A DNA stretch of 64,000 nucleotides from Tubulanus polymorphus (lineage: Eukaryota; Nemertea; Palaeonemertea; Tubulaniformes; Tubulanidae). Location of the stretch: positions 8,094,231-8,158,230 of the forward strand of contig NC_134033.1 in the NCBI RefSeq assembly GCF_964204645.1. The letters run 5' to 3'. This document shows positions 34,385-46,290 of the stretch, in pieces (the first letter of the stretch is position 1; every line of letters starts with the position of its first letter). The translations under genes and the position numbers were made by a program. The notes under the pieces are model-generated. The model had not been told where the DNA came from. It searched no databases and saw nothing but the letters and a program-made list of their open reading frames with translations.

Positions 34385-37300
34385 GTATCAGTGGTATCGG
34401 GGTATCAGTAGTATCACCGGTCTCGGAGAGGATCGGACAGTATCGCTGGTATCAGTGGTATCGTGGAATCACTAGTATCACCGGTCTCGGAGAGGATCGG
34501 ACAGTATCACTGGTAACAGTGGTATCGGGGTAGCAGTAGTATCACCGGTCTCGGAGAGGATCGGACAGTATCACTGGTAACAGTGGTATCGGGGTAGCAG
34601 TAGTATCACCGGTCTCGGAGAGGATCGGACAGTATCACTGGTAACAGTGGTATCGGGGTAGCAGTAGTATCACCGGTCTCGGAGAGGATCGGACAGTATC
34701 ACTGGTAACAGTGGTATCGGGGTAGCAGTAGTATCACTGGTCTCCGAGAGGATCGGGCAGTATCACTGGTATCAGTGGTATCGGGGTAGCAGTAGTATCA
34801 CCGGTCTCGGAGAGGATCGGACAGTATCACTGGTAACAGTGGTATCGGGGTAGCAGTAGTATCACCGGTCTCCAGAAGGATCGGGCAGTATCACTGGTAA
34901 CAGTGGTATCGGGGTAGCAGTAGTATCACCGGTCTCCAGAAGGATCGGGCAGTATCACTGGTATCAGTGGTATCGGGGTAGCAGTAGTATCACCGGTCTC
35001 CAGAAGGATCGGGCAGTATCACTGGTATCAGTGGTATCGGGGTAGCAGTAGTATCACCGGTCTCGGAGAGGATCGGGCAGTATCACTGGTAACAGTGGTA
35101 TCGGGGTAGCAGTAGTATCACCGGTCTCCTGAAGGATCGGACAGTATCACTGGTATCAGTGGTATCGGGGTAGCAGTAGTATCACCGGTCTCCGAGAGGA
35201 TCGGACAGTATCACTGGTAACAGTGGTATCGGGGTATCAGTAGTATCACCGGTCTCCAGAAGGATCGAGCAGTAACACTGGTAACAGTGGTATCGGGGTA
35301 GCAGTAGTATCACCGGTCTCCAGAAGGATCGGGCAGTATCACTGGTATCAGTGCTATCGGGGTAGCAGTATATCACCGGTCTCCAGAAGGATCGGACAGT
35401 ATCACTGGTATCAGTGGTATCGGGGTAGCAGTAGTATCACCGGTCTCGGAGAGGATCGGACAGTATCACTGGTAACAGTGGTATCGGGGTAGCAGTAGTA
35501 TCATCGGTCTCTGAGAGGATCGGACAGTATCACTGGTAACAGTGGTATCGGGGTAGCAGTAGTATCATCGGTCTCCTAAAGGATCGGGCAGTATCACTGG
35601 TATCAGTGGTATCGGGGTAGCAGTAGTATCACCGGTCTCCAGAAGGATCGGACAGTATCACTGGTAACAGTGGTATCGGGGTAGCAGTAGTATCACCGGT
35701 CTCCTGAAGGATCGGGCAGTATCACTGGTATCAGTGGTATTGGGGTAGCAGTAGTATCACCGGTCTCCAGAAGGATCGGGCAGTATCACTGGTAACAGTG
35801 GTATCGGGGTAGCAGTAGTATCACCGGTCTCCTGAAGGATCGGGCAGTATCACTGGTAACAGTGGTATCGGGGTAGCAGTAGTATCACCGGTCTCGGAGA
35901 GGATTGGGCAGTATCACTGGTGTCAGTGGTATCGGGGTAGCAGTAGTATCACCGGTCTCGTGAAGGATCGGACAGTATCACTGGTAACAGTGGTATCGGG
36001 GTAGCAGTAGTATCACCGGTCTCCTGAAGGATCGGGCAGTATCACTGGTATCAGTGGTATTGGGGTAGCAGTAGTATCACCGGTCTCGGAGAGGATCGGA
36101 CAGTATCACTGGTAACAGTGGTATCGGGGTAGCAGTAGTATCACCGGTCTCCGAGAGGATCGGGCAGTATCACTGGTAACAGTGGTATCGGGGTAGCAGT
36201 AGTATCACCGGTCTCCTGAAGGATCGGGCAGTATCACTGGTATCAGTGGTATCGGGGTAGCAGTAGTATCACCGGTCTCGGAGAGGATCGGGCAGTATCA
36301 CTGGTGTCAGTGGTATCGGGGTAGCAGTAGTATCACCGGTCTCCTGAAGGATCGGACAGTATCACTGGTAACAGTGGTATCGGGGTAGCAGTAGTATCAC
36401 CGGTCTCCAGAAGGATCGGGCAGTATCACTGGTAACAGTGGTATCGGGGTAGCAGTAGTATCACCGGTCTCGGAGAGGATCGGGCAGTATCACTGGTAAC
36501 AGTGGTATCGGGGTAGCAGTAGTATCACCAGTCTCCAGAAGGATCGGGCAGTATCACTGGTATCAGTGGTATCGGGGTAGCAGTAGTATCACCGGTCTCC
36601 GAGAGGATCGGACAGTATCACTGGTAACAGTGGTATCGGGGTATCAGTAGTATCACCGGTCTCGGAGAGGATCGGACAGTATCACTGGTAACAGTGGTAT
36701 CGGGGTAGCAGTAGTATCACCGGTCTCCAGAAGGATCGGACAGTATCACTGGTAACAGTGGTATCGGGGTAGCAGTAGTATCACCGGTCTCCTGAAGGAT
36801 CGGGCAGTATCACTGGTATCAGTGGTATTGGGGTAGCAGTAGTATCACCGGTCTCCAGAAGGATCGGGCAGTATCACTGGTATCAGTGGTATCGGGGTAG
36901 CAGTAGGATCACCGGTCTCCTGAAGGATCGGACAGTATCACTGGTAACAGTGGTATCGGGGTAGCAGTAGTATCACCGGTCTCCTGAAGGATCGGGCAGT
37001 ATCACTGGTATCAGTGGTATCGGGGTAGCAGTAGTATCACCGGTCTCGGAGAGGATCGGACAGTATCACTGGTAACAGTGGTATCGGGGTAGCAGTAGTA
37101 TCACCGGTCTCCAGAAGGATCGGGCAGTATCACTGGTAACAGTGGTATCGGGGTAGCAGTAGTATCACCGGTCTCCAGAAGGATCGGGCAGTATCACTGG
37201 TATCAGTGGTATCGGGGTATCAGTAGTATCACCGGTCTCCTGAAGGATCGGACAGTATCACTGGTAACAGTGGTATCGGGGTAGCAGTAGTATCACCGGT

Positions 37301-37385
37301 CTCCTGAAGGATCGGACAGTATCACTGGTATCAGTGGTATTGGGGTAGCAGTAGGATCACCGGTCTGGGAGAGGATCGGGCAGTA
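34385..37385 (+). repeat. 64-bp tandem array, left arm
   Basis: About 47 units of 64 bp containing GGTATCGGGGTAGCAGTAGT, ATCACCGGTCTC, AGGATCGGRCAGTATCACTG and GTAACAGT or GTATCAGT. Variation concentrates at three points (the four bases after GGTCTC, GGA versus GGG before CAGT, TAAC versus TATC). The unit has short self-complementary blocks (CACTG...CAGTG, ACCGGT). Open frames across it are artefacts. Confidence 0.97.
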
Positions 37386-38398
37386 TGCCATGAAGTTATA
37401 AGCAATAGTGAACTTTTAATTCTAGATATTTAAGATTCAAGCTAGTGTAGTATATTTGAAATGTGCGATGAACTGTGTTAATTTGTAGTAATGTTTTAAT
37501 TCAAAGTTTGTATGATCATGATATCCTTAAGATGTTCCACAATAATAAATTAGATATATGTATCATAAATATGAATTAATTGACCTTAAGATTGTATCTA
37601 CTTACACTACATTCAGAAGGAGGGCGATTTTTACCTACTTTGAGGAATTTGGATTTTAGGGGAATTTAACCCTGAGGATTTTTACCACTAGCCGCTTTAT
37701 ATACCATCGTCGAACTGTCTATTTTACAGATGCACAGCCACTATTTGACCATAAGTGGCAAGAAAATTATAAGTAGAGGGAACTGTCCCAGATTACCGCG
37801 AACAGCAGAATTAACAGAACGTTTCTTTACCCTGAGCAGATATTTGCGAAATTTGATGAAAAATTTAAATTGTGGGCAATGTACATCTCTTAACAAATAC
37901 ATAGTAAAATACCCACGATATATACCGTCATACTCTCTATACCGTCAAAATTTTCTTCACCGATGTGGATGGTATATCGGGGGTTGACTGTATTACAAAA
38001 CAAAATAATTAATTCAAGTGATGAAAATATAATAGTAATAAAACTTGACGAGGACGTATCCAGGAAAATGCAAAATGTGATTTACTTCTTTAAAATGAAA
38101 TATTACACGCTTCCGCAAATTGTTCGCAAATGTTCTACATTTGAATTATCGATCCTGTAATGGGCTCAAGTAAAATTAAACCACCTGCATATTTTAACGC
38201 TCCAAGATCTGGCTATGTGACTACCAAAACTATGTAAGCTATCGATGCAAGCGGTGAAAAACAAAGAAGAAATAAGCCCCGGCCCTTGTTTTAATCCAAT
38301 GAAAAATTCCGGTTTCAGGTAACCGGCATATTTCCATATGAAATAAAAATCAATTAAAATATTCTTCGTTTCAGTAATGATTTGAAAAGTAATGAGTA

Positions 38399-39075
38399 AT
38401 GAATACGGTCGAAAGGGGGGTCATCCCTAGATTCCCCAGGTTCTATGTTCCCCGGGCCCTATATTCCCCGGGTTCCATGTTCCCCGGGTCCTATATTCCC
38501 CGGGTTCTATATTCTCCCAAAGGAAATAATACAACGAGGGTTCCATATATTCTCCAAATAATAAAAACGTTGACCGGTGTCCATACCTATGCTTTTTAAT
38601 AATAGTCCATCAATCATGTCATGTATTTGCTAGATACTATAAATTTGATACAGACAAGGTGCTTTTATTTTTTGCAAACGCCAGAACTTAACGAGAGAAA
38701 TTCGAGATGACAATTAATCGATCGATCAGGTAATTTATTCAGTAGTTACGTCACACTGTAAAAAGGCTTTGAAACTTGCCCGGGAGATTTTTAATTGTGA
38801 TTCATGTCGTTAATTTTCATTTAATAGAATAAAGATAAAGATAAAGATACATGTAGTGCCGATTTTCAACATCAACTAATTGGCAGCCTGACGCGTTATC
38901 ATGCTCTGAATTCCCGGCGCCGAAATTGAGTGTATGTGGCCATGGGAACAAAGGACCTTTTTATACATTTTCCATAATCTTCCAGGAATATCGGATCCGG
39001 GGAATATAGAACCCCTTTTATGTTTAATCTCCCTTGGGGGAACATAGGACCCGAGGAACATAGGTATGGACCCGT
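38399..39075. repeat. Imperfect inverted repeat with GTTCTATGTTCCCCGGG motifs
   Basis: Left side 38430-38520 repeats CTATATTCCCCGGG and CCATGTTCCCCGGG; right side 38990-39070 holds the complementary GGGGAATATAGAACCCC and GGAACATAGGTATGGACCC. Arms are diverged and gapped, so the boundaries are uncertain. Confidence 0.5.
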
Positions 39076-39167
39076 CGAAAGCACGACTTGCGTCCAGTCT
39101 TGGAATAATAATAAGTATAGCCGCGAGTACTCCAAGTCCAGTAGAACAGCATACAATCATGTGTACA

Positions 39168-39850
39168 CTATGGTAAAAAACTTCTAGGTAGAAATCCCCA
39201 AATATTCACAGTAGGTAAAAATCCCCACTTGGTGATTTTCAAGACCATTTCAAAGCAAAATGATACTCCAATTTTATTAATTTGCGATGAGACTGAAATA
39301 TGTTTGGACTGTGCAATGAAATCTTTCGTTGTGATAAATTCTTAAGTAAACTCTTAGATTTCAATAAATTGTTAGAATTAATAAGAATAATACACTTTTA
39401 TTTGTAATACCTTTAAATTCGAACCGGAATATCTTGTTAACTTGTGGTATATTTGAGCTGCGCGATGCAATGAATTTTGAGCAATAACGAACTTTTAATT
39501 CTAGATATTTTAGTTTCAAACTAGTGTAATATATTTGACAAGTGCTAAGAACCCTTTCATTAAGCTGTGTGATAACTTTTGAGTACTAATTTAGTATTAA
39601 TGAATTTTTGATTTGTAGTATGTTTGAATTCAAGTAGTATATGCAATAGTTTGTATACTCATGATATCCTTATGATGTTCCACAATAATAAATAGGATAT
39701 GTGTATCATAAATATGAAATACCGGTAAATATGAATTAATTGACCTTAAGATTGTATCTACTTAAACTACATTCAGAAGGAGGGGGATTTTTACCTACTT
39801 TGAAGAATTGGGGATTTTTACCAAGGGGATTTTTACTGCACGGTAAAAGA
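39168..39850. mobile_element. MITE with GGTAAAAATCCCC-rich ends
   Basis: Left end TATGGTAAAAAACTTC followed by GTAGGTAAAAATCCCC; right end GGGGATTTTTACTGCACGG. The right half is duplicated at 37395-37700 next to the left tandem array. Confidence 0.5.
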
Positions 39851-40154
39851 CACAGATTATCCGAGGTGATTGTGAAAAACACCAGGGAAAATTGGAAATT
39901 TTTGCAAAACTATTAACGTTTTTCAACTAAAGAATATTACAGTATTTCATTGACTTTTGCTGTGAAATAAATTTGGGGGGATTTTGGGTTTTTTTTTACC
40001 TAGGAGGGATTTTTACCTGTTACCAAATTATACTCTTCATCCATATGTGTACAGTTGCGTCCGCCTTACTCAGTGCTGGTCAACTTAGTATGACACTTAA
40101 GTTGTTGAATTTTACAAATAGGTATTTTGATGGACCTTCTATTTACACGGGATA

Positions 40155-40880
40155 CGCCCATAATACCTCCGCCCAAAATGCCTCCGTCCAAAATCCCACA
40201 CCCAGAATCCCTCCACCCAGAATACCCTCATATGTGTCCAAAATACCTCCACCCAGAATTTAAAAAAAATACTATAATTATATTATTTAGATGTTTAAAG
40301 TACCACCAATATTGACTATTATACAACTATCATATATAATGTATTACGGTATATATAAACCTACTGAATAATAATTGAATAACAATTAATGACAATGTTC
40401 ACTTGCAATTAGTTTTGGCTGGGAATATTAATTAGTTTATCTCATGTCTTTAATCTTATGCTAGATTTCTCTGGAAACTATTCAATATTTAGATTATAGA
40501 ATATTAATTAGTCCTATAATCTAAGAAAACAATGTACTACATTTCGCTTTACACACTGAATTCAGTTCATTTCCATTTAAGTGCAACTATGATCACTGAA
40601 ATTAACATTATACTTTGTTTTGCTCAATTAACTACTTTTAAACTATAGAACTTTGGTTTATTTGAGTATTGCCTGTAAATTAAAACTTGGGGGGGGGGGA
40701 CAAAATATTCATTCTAAAAAATTATATTTCTAATAGGTTCAAATTTTTGTCCTTCAGGCATAAACCCATTAGATCTAGGGCCTGGAGGTATTTTGGACAC
40801 ATATGAGGGTATTCTGGGTGGAGGGATTCTGGGTGTGGGATATTTGGGTGGAGGTATTTTGGGCGGAGGTATTATGACCC
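40155..40880. mobile_element. MITE with about 110-bp inverted ends
   Basis: Left end 40155-40262 (CCCATAATACCTCCGCCCAA onward, with CCACCCAGAATACCCTCATA) is nearly the exact complement of 40780-40880. The interior is AT-rich and non-coding. Only the left terminal repeat gives an open frame (runs of Pro), which is not a gene. Confidence 0.8.
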
Positions 40881-41748
40881 GGATTCATTTACACAGCCGA
40901 TAGTCAATTGGTGAAATATTTTCAATACCAATGCTACTAAGGCTGAGTTGTGGTCAATGGTAGTTCATTCAATGTTATAAAAACTGTGATGATCTGATAC
41001 ATTACTGCGTTGTATGCTTTTGATATTTTTGTGTTGTATGACTTCATTGGTGATTATATTTCTCAGGTATCATTTACATTTTACTTTACATTTTATTGTA
41101 TCATATATTGTACATAATAGCAATGATTTATTCTCCATAGTCTTAATCTGCAATCTTGATATTGGTTTATTGATGCATATGTTTGTTTACAATATACTTA
41201 ATTAGGCTGTTTAAAATTGAGAAACACTAATTAGTGAGTGACTTGTGACTTAACTAATTTTTTTTAAATAAAGAAGTTTCCAGTTTCTAGGCGCCATTTT
41301 GTGGCGGTCCCTCGAGGTCCCTATTGTTGCGATAATTTGCACTCATTTTTAAAACATAAGTTTAGATTGAATATCATATAGTTCTGCAGTCCCTTGCTCG
41401 ACGAAATTAATTTATACACCATTTTTAAGGAAACGAAATGCAGATATTTGCTGGCGTTTCTTGGAATTTTTGAACGCAACAATTGAGAACACTGACGATG
41501 TGACCCCAAGGACCGCATATCTTAACCGCGCGTAAAAGAAATCTCAACATTCATTAATTTCAAAATATCTAAGTATCTCTTAAAGCTATATTTCCAATTT
41601 TTACAGAGTTTAAAGAGGGTTATTTGCAGTTTAAGCCTGCGTTGAATATTTTTTTGAATATCTTTTCTGACGACTGATCTGTACCCGCTTGAGTTTGAGA
41701 TTACCCGATAAAGTTAGATAATTTGATACGCCTTCAACAAATCTTCCA

Positions 41749-41889
41749 GGGGCCAGTTGCATAGTTATGGCTTAGACTTAAGACCAGTCTAAGACCAACT
41801 TAGTTCTATAGCCAATCTAACAACTTGAGACCAGTCTTAAGATTTAAGACCACTTTTGGACTTAAGTCACAAACTGTGCAACTGGCCCC
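41749..41889. mobile_element. 141-bp MITE with GGGGCCAGTTGCA ends
   Basis: GGGGCCAGTTGCATAGTTAT at the left and AAACTGTGCAACTGGCCCC at the right. The interior repeats CTTAAGACCAGTCT-type sequence and its complement. Non-coding. Confidence 0.8.
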
Positions 41890-42114
41890 CGATCCTTAGC
41901 TGCTATGTACTATTCAAAGTCAAAGAACTTAGTACGGAGAGTATTACCAGGCAGTGGATACGGCGCACCAAAAAATGAAACCAAATTTTGCAACTCTGGA
42001 AAATAAATACATGTACCACCGATAAAAATTCCACTGTAATACTAGTCAAACCTCGCTACAACGAGATCTTTTATAACGAAATATCGGTTTAATCAAACGT
42101 GTCCGGCGCAAAAA

Positions 42115-43275
42115 AGTCTACTGCTACCCCGATACCACTGTTACCAGTGATACTGCCCGATCCTCTCCCAGACCGGTGATACTACTGCTACCCCAATACC
42201 ACTGATACCAGTGATACTGCCCGATCCTTCAGGAGACCGGTGATACTACTGCTACCCCGATACCACTGATACCAGTGATACTGTCCGATCCTCTCAGAGA
42301 CCGATGATACTACTGCTACCCCGATACCACTGTTACCAGTGATACTGCCCGATCCTTCTGGAGACCGGTGATACTACTGCTACCCCGATACCACTGTTAC
42401 CAGTGATACTGCCCGATCCTCTCCGAGACCGGTGATACTACTGCTACCCCGATACCACTGTTACCAGTGATACTGTCCGATCCTTCAGGAGACCGGTGAT
42501 ACTACTGCTACCCCGATACCACTGTTACCAGTGATACTGCCCGATCCTCTCCGAGACCGGTGATACTACTGCTACCCCGATACCACTGTTACCAGTGATA
42601 CTGTCCGATCCTTCAGGAGACCGGTGATACTACTGCTACCCCGATACCACTGTTACCAGTGATACTGTCCGATCCTTCTGGAGACCGGTGATACTACTGA
42701 TACCCCGATACCACTGTTACCAGTGATACTGCCCGATCCTCTCCATGACCGGTGATACTACTGATACCCCGATACCACTGTTACCAGTGATACTGCCCGA
42801 TCCTTCCAGAGACCGGTGATACAACTGATACCCCGATACCACTGTTACCAGTGATACTGCCCGATCCTCTCCAAGACCGGTGATACTACTGATACCCCGA
42901 TACCACTGTTACCAGTGATATTGTCCGATCCTTCTGGAGACCGATGATACTACTGATACCCCGATACCACTGTTACCAGTGATACTGCCCGATCCTCTCC
43001 AAGACCGGTGATACTACTGATACCCCGATACCACCGTTACCAGTGATACTGTCCGATCCTTCTGGAGACCGGTGATACTACTGCTACCCCGATACCACTG
43101 ATACCAGTGATACTGCCCGATCCTTCTGGAGACCGGTGATACTACTGCTACCCCGATACCACTGTTACCAGTGATACTGCCCGATCCTTCTGGAGACCGG
43201 TGATACTACTGCTACCCCGATACCACTGTTACCAGTGATACTGTCCGATCCTCTCAGAGACCGATGATACTACTG
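42115..43275 (-). repeat. 64-bp tandem array, right arm
   Basis: About 18 units of the same 64-bp repeat as at 34385-37385 but as reverse complement (ACTACTGCTACCCCGATACC, ACTGTTACCAGTGATACTG, CCGATCC...GAGACCGGTG). A run of units around 42690-43025 uses CTGATACCCC where most have CTGCTACCCC, so variants are clustered. Confidence 0.95.
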
Positions 43276-43396
43276 ATACCAGTGTTGCTACGGATGCTTT
43301 CGGCCCGTGTTGTATGCGGTGGTCCTGTTCTCACTGTATTGTCCCATGGCGCCCTCTACATAGCCGCCATCTTGAAACGGTGTTCTGGTACACCAC

Positions 43397-43986
43397 CGAA
43401 CAACCAACGGAATTCACAAATACGCAAACTTGCGTATATTGGAAGTTATATGGTGGCTCCGCGGCTCGAGACAACTATTATTAGAACTGCGAGTCCCGCC
43501 GGACAATGATAGCCAGGCGATGTCGCGATAACAGCATTGATTTAACGGATGGTCCGTTTCCGATTCCGATCCGTACGTAATACCCGCCATATTGTTTTCG
43601 TTTCAATTTTCTCAGCGGAACTATCATTTTACACCGAAGAAACGATGAATTGCGCCAACGTTTGAGCAGTTTCGGGTAAATGAGGAGCACCAATCTGTAA
43701 ACCCCATAGCCATACCCTCCAGGAGCTAACTAGTTCGTCGATTGAAGTTTCCTACATTCTGAATTCGAAGTGGATATTTAACACTATAAGTATACGGCAA
43801 AGTATTTACTACTTCCGCTATTTTACTGTGTACATACATTATTACTATAAACATATAAACAATAAAATCATTATATTGGGTTTAGGGTTAGGGTTTCAAT
43901 AGGGTTAGTGTCGAGAGGGTGAGAAGAGGGTCCAGAGGGTAGGGTTCCGTTTTACCCCTAGGTCTAGGAAAGGATTAGGGGGTAAG
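43397..43986. other. spacer with TTAGGG-type motif
   Basis: No recognised gene. A segment near 43876-43985 has GGGTTTAGGGTTAGGG and related GGGTTAG/AGAGGGT words; a close copy lies at 45267-45345. It is not a true telomeric array, because only two or three perfect units occur. Confidence 0.4.
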
Positions 43987-44565
43987 TAGTCTGAATACCA
44001 GTCGTTGTTGCGGTTCCGTACAACGTCGTCGTCTGACGCTAAAGTATCATATAGAGGTTAACTCCTGTTAATTGCAATGCAACAACTGATTTAAGTGTCA
44101 ACTCAAACCTTTGTACTAAAATTAATAAATTAGTTACCTTGTTGACTTTGAAAACTTGTTTTATAAAATTTTTTTTGATGATTTAAATCGCGAACCGGAG
44201 AATTTATTGATTTGATTTGAATTGAATTGATTGCCACTATCGGGATTTCCTATATGGACTAAATTAATAAAATGTGAAAATTCAATATGTCTCTCTAAAA
44301 TTACTCTAAATGTTATTTTTTGTTGATAAAACGCATAAATTTTGGTTAATTTTAACCTTAATAATTTGAAACAAGAATAATATCTGCATTGGCACCAAGT
44401 TTAAGTTCGAATCCGTAATTTACACTCCCATCATGCACCACGAAAAGTCGCCATATTTGTTAAAAAAGAAAGCCTCGTCCCTCAAAATGAGGGACGAAAA
44501 TTAACCTTATATGAGCACTTTCGCCCTAGACGTTGTTTCAGGAACAACGGCTAGGTACTAGACTA
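43987..44565. mobile_element. MITE with 8-9 bp TSD, copy 2 (uninterrupted)
   Basis: Starts TAGTCTGAATACC and ends GGTACTAGACTA, with GGGGTAAG directly on both sides (8-bp duplication). About 450 bp of interior match 11610-12300 in the same orientation, then the CCTCGTCCCTCAAAATGAGG block follows. Confidence 0.78.
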
Positions 44566-44613
44566 GGGGTAAGGTGAGGTACTATAGATAGTTAAAACAT
44601 TCGATTGGTTTTC

Positions 44614-44780
44614 AGCGAGCTCGGTGGTCTAGTGGTATAACGCTGCACTAGTAATTTACTGGTCCAGGTCGGAGTCTCGTTCTATCCGCTCTATTTTCTC
44701 TAAATCTGTTCCCCACACTTTCCTTGAATTTTCTAAGTCGCGCACCTTTGTGCGCTTGCGCGGCGTAAATCAGCCGATCA
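44614..44780 (+). repeat. tRNA-derived SINE, copy 1
   Basis: The head AGCGAGCTCGGTGGTCTAGT has an A-box-like start, and CTAGTAA forms an anticodon loop as in tRNA-Thr(AGT). The B box is degenerate (GGTCGGAGTCTC). The tail continues TATCCGCTCTATTTTCTC, shared with copy 2. Mismatches in the stems argue against a working tRNA. Confidence 0.65.
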
Positions 44781-45089
44781 GCGACGATGTACGGTAAAAT
44801 ATCGAAAATGAATACTCAGCCGTATACGGTAAGATATCCACTGCCTTCTGAATTTGGATTCCATTCCACAGGGGCTTGTAGTCGTAAACTGGCTTGTTGG
44901 GATTTTTTTTCCGGCTCGTAATGTTGATAATCTCGCGAGAATGGCGCAAAATTTGAAATGCAAATAAATTCAAAATTTTACGGAAATACCTTGTGTTGAT
45001 ATTGTTTATTTATCCGCTATAAAGTTCGATAAACAATTGGTCGTTAAGGATCATTATCAGGCGGTCGCGATGCTGAACTAGCCTATATA

Positions 45090-45179
45090 AAAATAACAAG
45101 GGATGAAACGGCTTCACTTTTGCCTGTGACCGTATTGATGCGGCAGCCAAAGTGAAGCCGTTTCATCCCTTGTTATTTT
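45090..45179. repeat. 90-bp hairpin, near-perfect 31-bp stem
   Basis: AAAATAACAAGGGATGAAAC, then GGCTTCACTTT, pairs with its complement ending at 45179; loop about 28 nt. Likely a tiny MITE. Confidence 0.85.
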
Positions 45180-45390
45180 AAGGAAGTGATTATTTAGCCG
45201 GATCCGGTCACCGACTTCTGAACGCTATTTTGCCAGATCCATATATTATGTAACAATAAAATCATTTTATTGGGTTTAGGGTTAGGGTTTGATAGGGTTA
45301 GTGTCAAGAGGGTGAGAAGAGGGTTCCGTTTCACAACTAGGGTTAGGGTAAGGTTAGGCTATATGTAGTTTAAACATTCGGGTGGTTTTC

Positions 45391-45560
45391 AGCGAGCTCG
45401 GTGGTCTATTGGGATAACGATGCGCTAGTAATCAACTGGCCCGGGTTTCGAGTCTCGCTCTATCCGCTCTATTTTCTCAAACTCTGTCTTCCACACTTCC
45501 TTCGAATTTTCTAAGGCATGCACCTCTGCGCATGCGCGGAGTAAATCAGCTAATTAGAGA
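45391..45560 (+). repeat. tRNA-derived SINE, copy 2
   Basis: The 69-nt tRNA-like head (45391-45459) pairs AGCGAG with CTCGCT as an acceptor stem, has a CTAGTAA anticodon loop and a better B box (GGGTTTCGAGTC). The tail matches copy 1. It follows a TTAGGG-rich segment just as copy 1 does, so the two form one larger repeated module. Confidence 0.68.
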
Positions 45561-46099
45561 TGATATCTGGCAAAATAGTGTTCAGAAGTCGGTGACCGGA
45601 TTCGGTAGAATAACTACTGCCATTTTTATATAGTACAGCATCGCGACCGCCTGATAATGATCCTTAATGACCAATTGATTATCGGAACTTCATAGCAGAT
45701 GACTAAACAATATCAACACCAGGTATTTCCATGATATTTTGAATTTATTTGCATTTCAAATTTAGCGCCATTCTCGCGAGATTATCAACAACCCGGTAAT
45801 AAAATCCAAGCCAGTTTACCAGCTCCCGTGTCCATTCTAAACAAATTGTACTTATTCAGAACAGGATCCGGTCATTTTCCCGGTTTCCCAACAACTGGCA
45901 CAAAGGGCACTTGAATATATGGCCATGGGCTTTGATACTGGAAAAATAATTGATAATGTCAGTGTCAGACTATTGCATCCTCGCTTGCCAGGGGTCTGGT
46001 ATTGCTTCCACCAGCCCCCTGGCCTCACGAAGCGTGATTTCATTACTGGCGCTGTTGTGCATGGCATCGTATATCGATTTGCGAAATACTTCCTTGTTC

Positions 46100-46290
46100 G
46101 GTAAAACGTTCGCTGATTGGTCCATTTAACGGGAGAACCAGCAGAAGCCTTATGTCGTTTGTTACAAGCGCTGTGATTGGTACGACCGGATTCTGGTCGG
46201 CTAGTAACGACTCCAACTACTCGTGAGGCCAATGGGTTCGGGGAACAGCTTTCGCGTAGTGGGTTCGAATCCTTTGACGGGTGAAGATGG
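46100..46290 (+). promoter_or_regulatory. Candidate EMSY promoter / 5' leader
   Basis: CpG-containing segment upstream of EMSY with reverse CCAAT boxes (CTGATTGGT about 46110, GTGATTGGT about 46170) and a forward CCAAT at about 46229. The coding exon has a splice acceptor (TTTTTCATAG) just before its ATG, so an untranslated first exon must lie upstream, possibly here. Inference only. Confidence 0.35.

Larger units (their letters stand above)
37386..42114. other. Centre of the fold-back element
   Basis: AT-rich, no recognisable protein. Two blocks, 37395-37690 and 39475-39800, are direct repeats (shared AACTTTTAATTCTAGATATT and CATTCAGAAGGAGGG). Nested inverted-repeat elements lie at about 38399-39075, 39168-39850, 40155-40880 and 41749-41889. 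Open frames at 37730-38160 match nothing known. Confidence 0.5.
34262..43396. mobile_element. Fold-back element with tandem-array inverted ends
   Basis: 34262-34400 (GTGGTGTACCAGAACACCG, AAGATGGCGGCTATGTAGAG, and so on) is the reverse complement of 43265-43396. Inside each end lies a tandem array of the same 64-bp unit in opposite orientation: about 47 units on the left, about 18 on the right. The 4.7-kb centre carries several MITEs but no recognisable transposase. This is the architecture of Drosophila FB/Galileo fold-back elements, although no sequence relation is claimed. Weak similarity continues outside the ends (TTGCGTAT on both sides), so the true termini may lie a little further out. 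No target duplication was found. Confidence 0.7.
44900..45810. repeat. Inverted repeat (about 190-bp arms) around a hairpin MITE and SINE
   Basis: 44900-45085 (GATAATCTCGCGAGAATGGC, GATCATTATCAGGCGGTCGC) is the reverse complement of about 45620-45805. Within it, 45195-45235 and 45570-45605 (GTGACCGGAT-type) are also complementary. Confidence 0.75.

Noticed and set aside
37975-42075. pogo/Tigger element in the fold-back centre
   Set aside because: GGGGTTGACTG at 37.98 kb and AGTCAAACCTCGCTACAACG at 42.05 kb resemble pogo ends, but they do not pair well and no transposase lies between.
34385-43275. CRISPR-like array of regular repeats
   Set aside because: The 64-bp units are contiguous, with no unique spacers; the setting is eukaryotic and the two arrays are inverted copies.
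43264-43509. 81-residue frame at the right end of the fold-back element
   Set aside because: Translates tandem repeat and terminal inverted repeat; its mirror at 34.2 kb gives an unrelated frame.
43876-45345. Interstitial telomere
   Set aside because: Only two or three TTAGGG units per site, embedded in a duplicated non-telomeric block.
45391-45459. Functional tRNA-Thr gene
   Set aside because: The acceptor stem is short and the D and T arms are imperfect; two diverged copies share a SINE tail, so it is a tRNA-derived repeat.
45852-46232. 126-residue minus-strand frame
   Set aside because: No recognisable domain; lies in the CpG-containing region upstream of EMSY, where chance frames are common.
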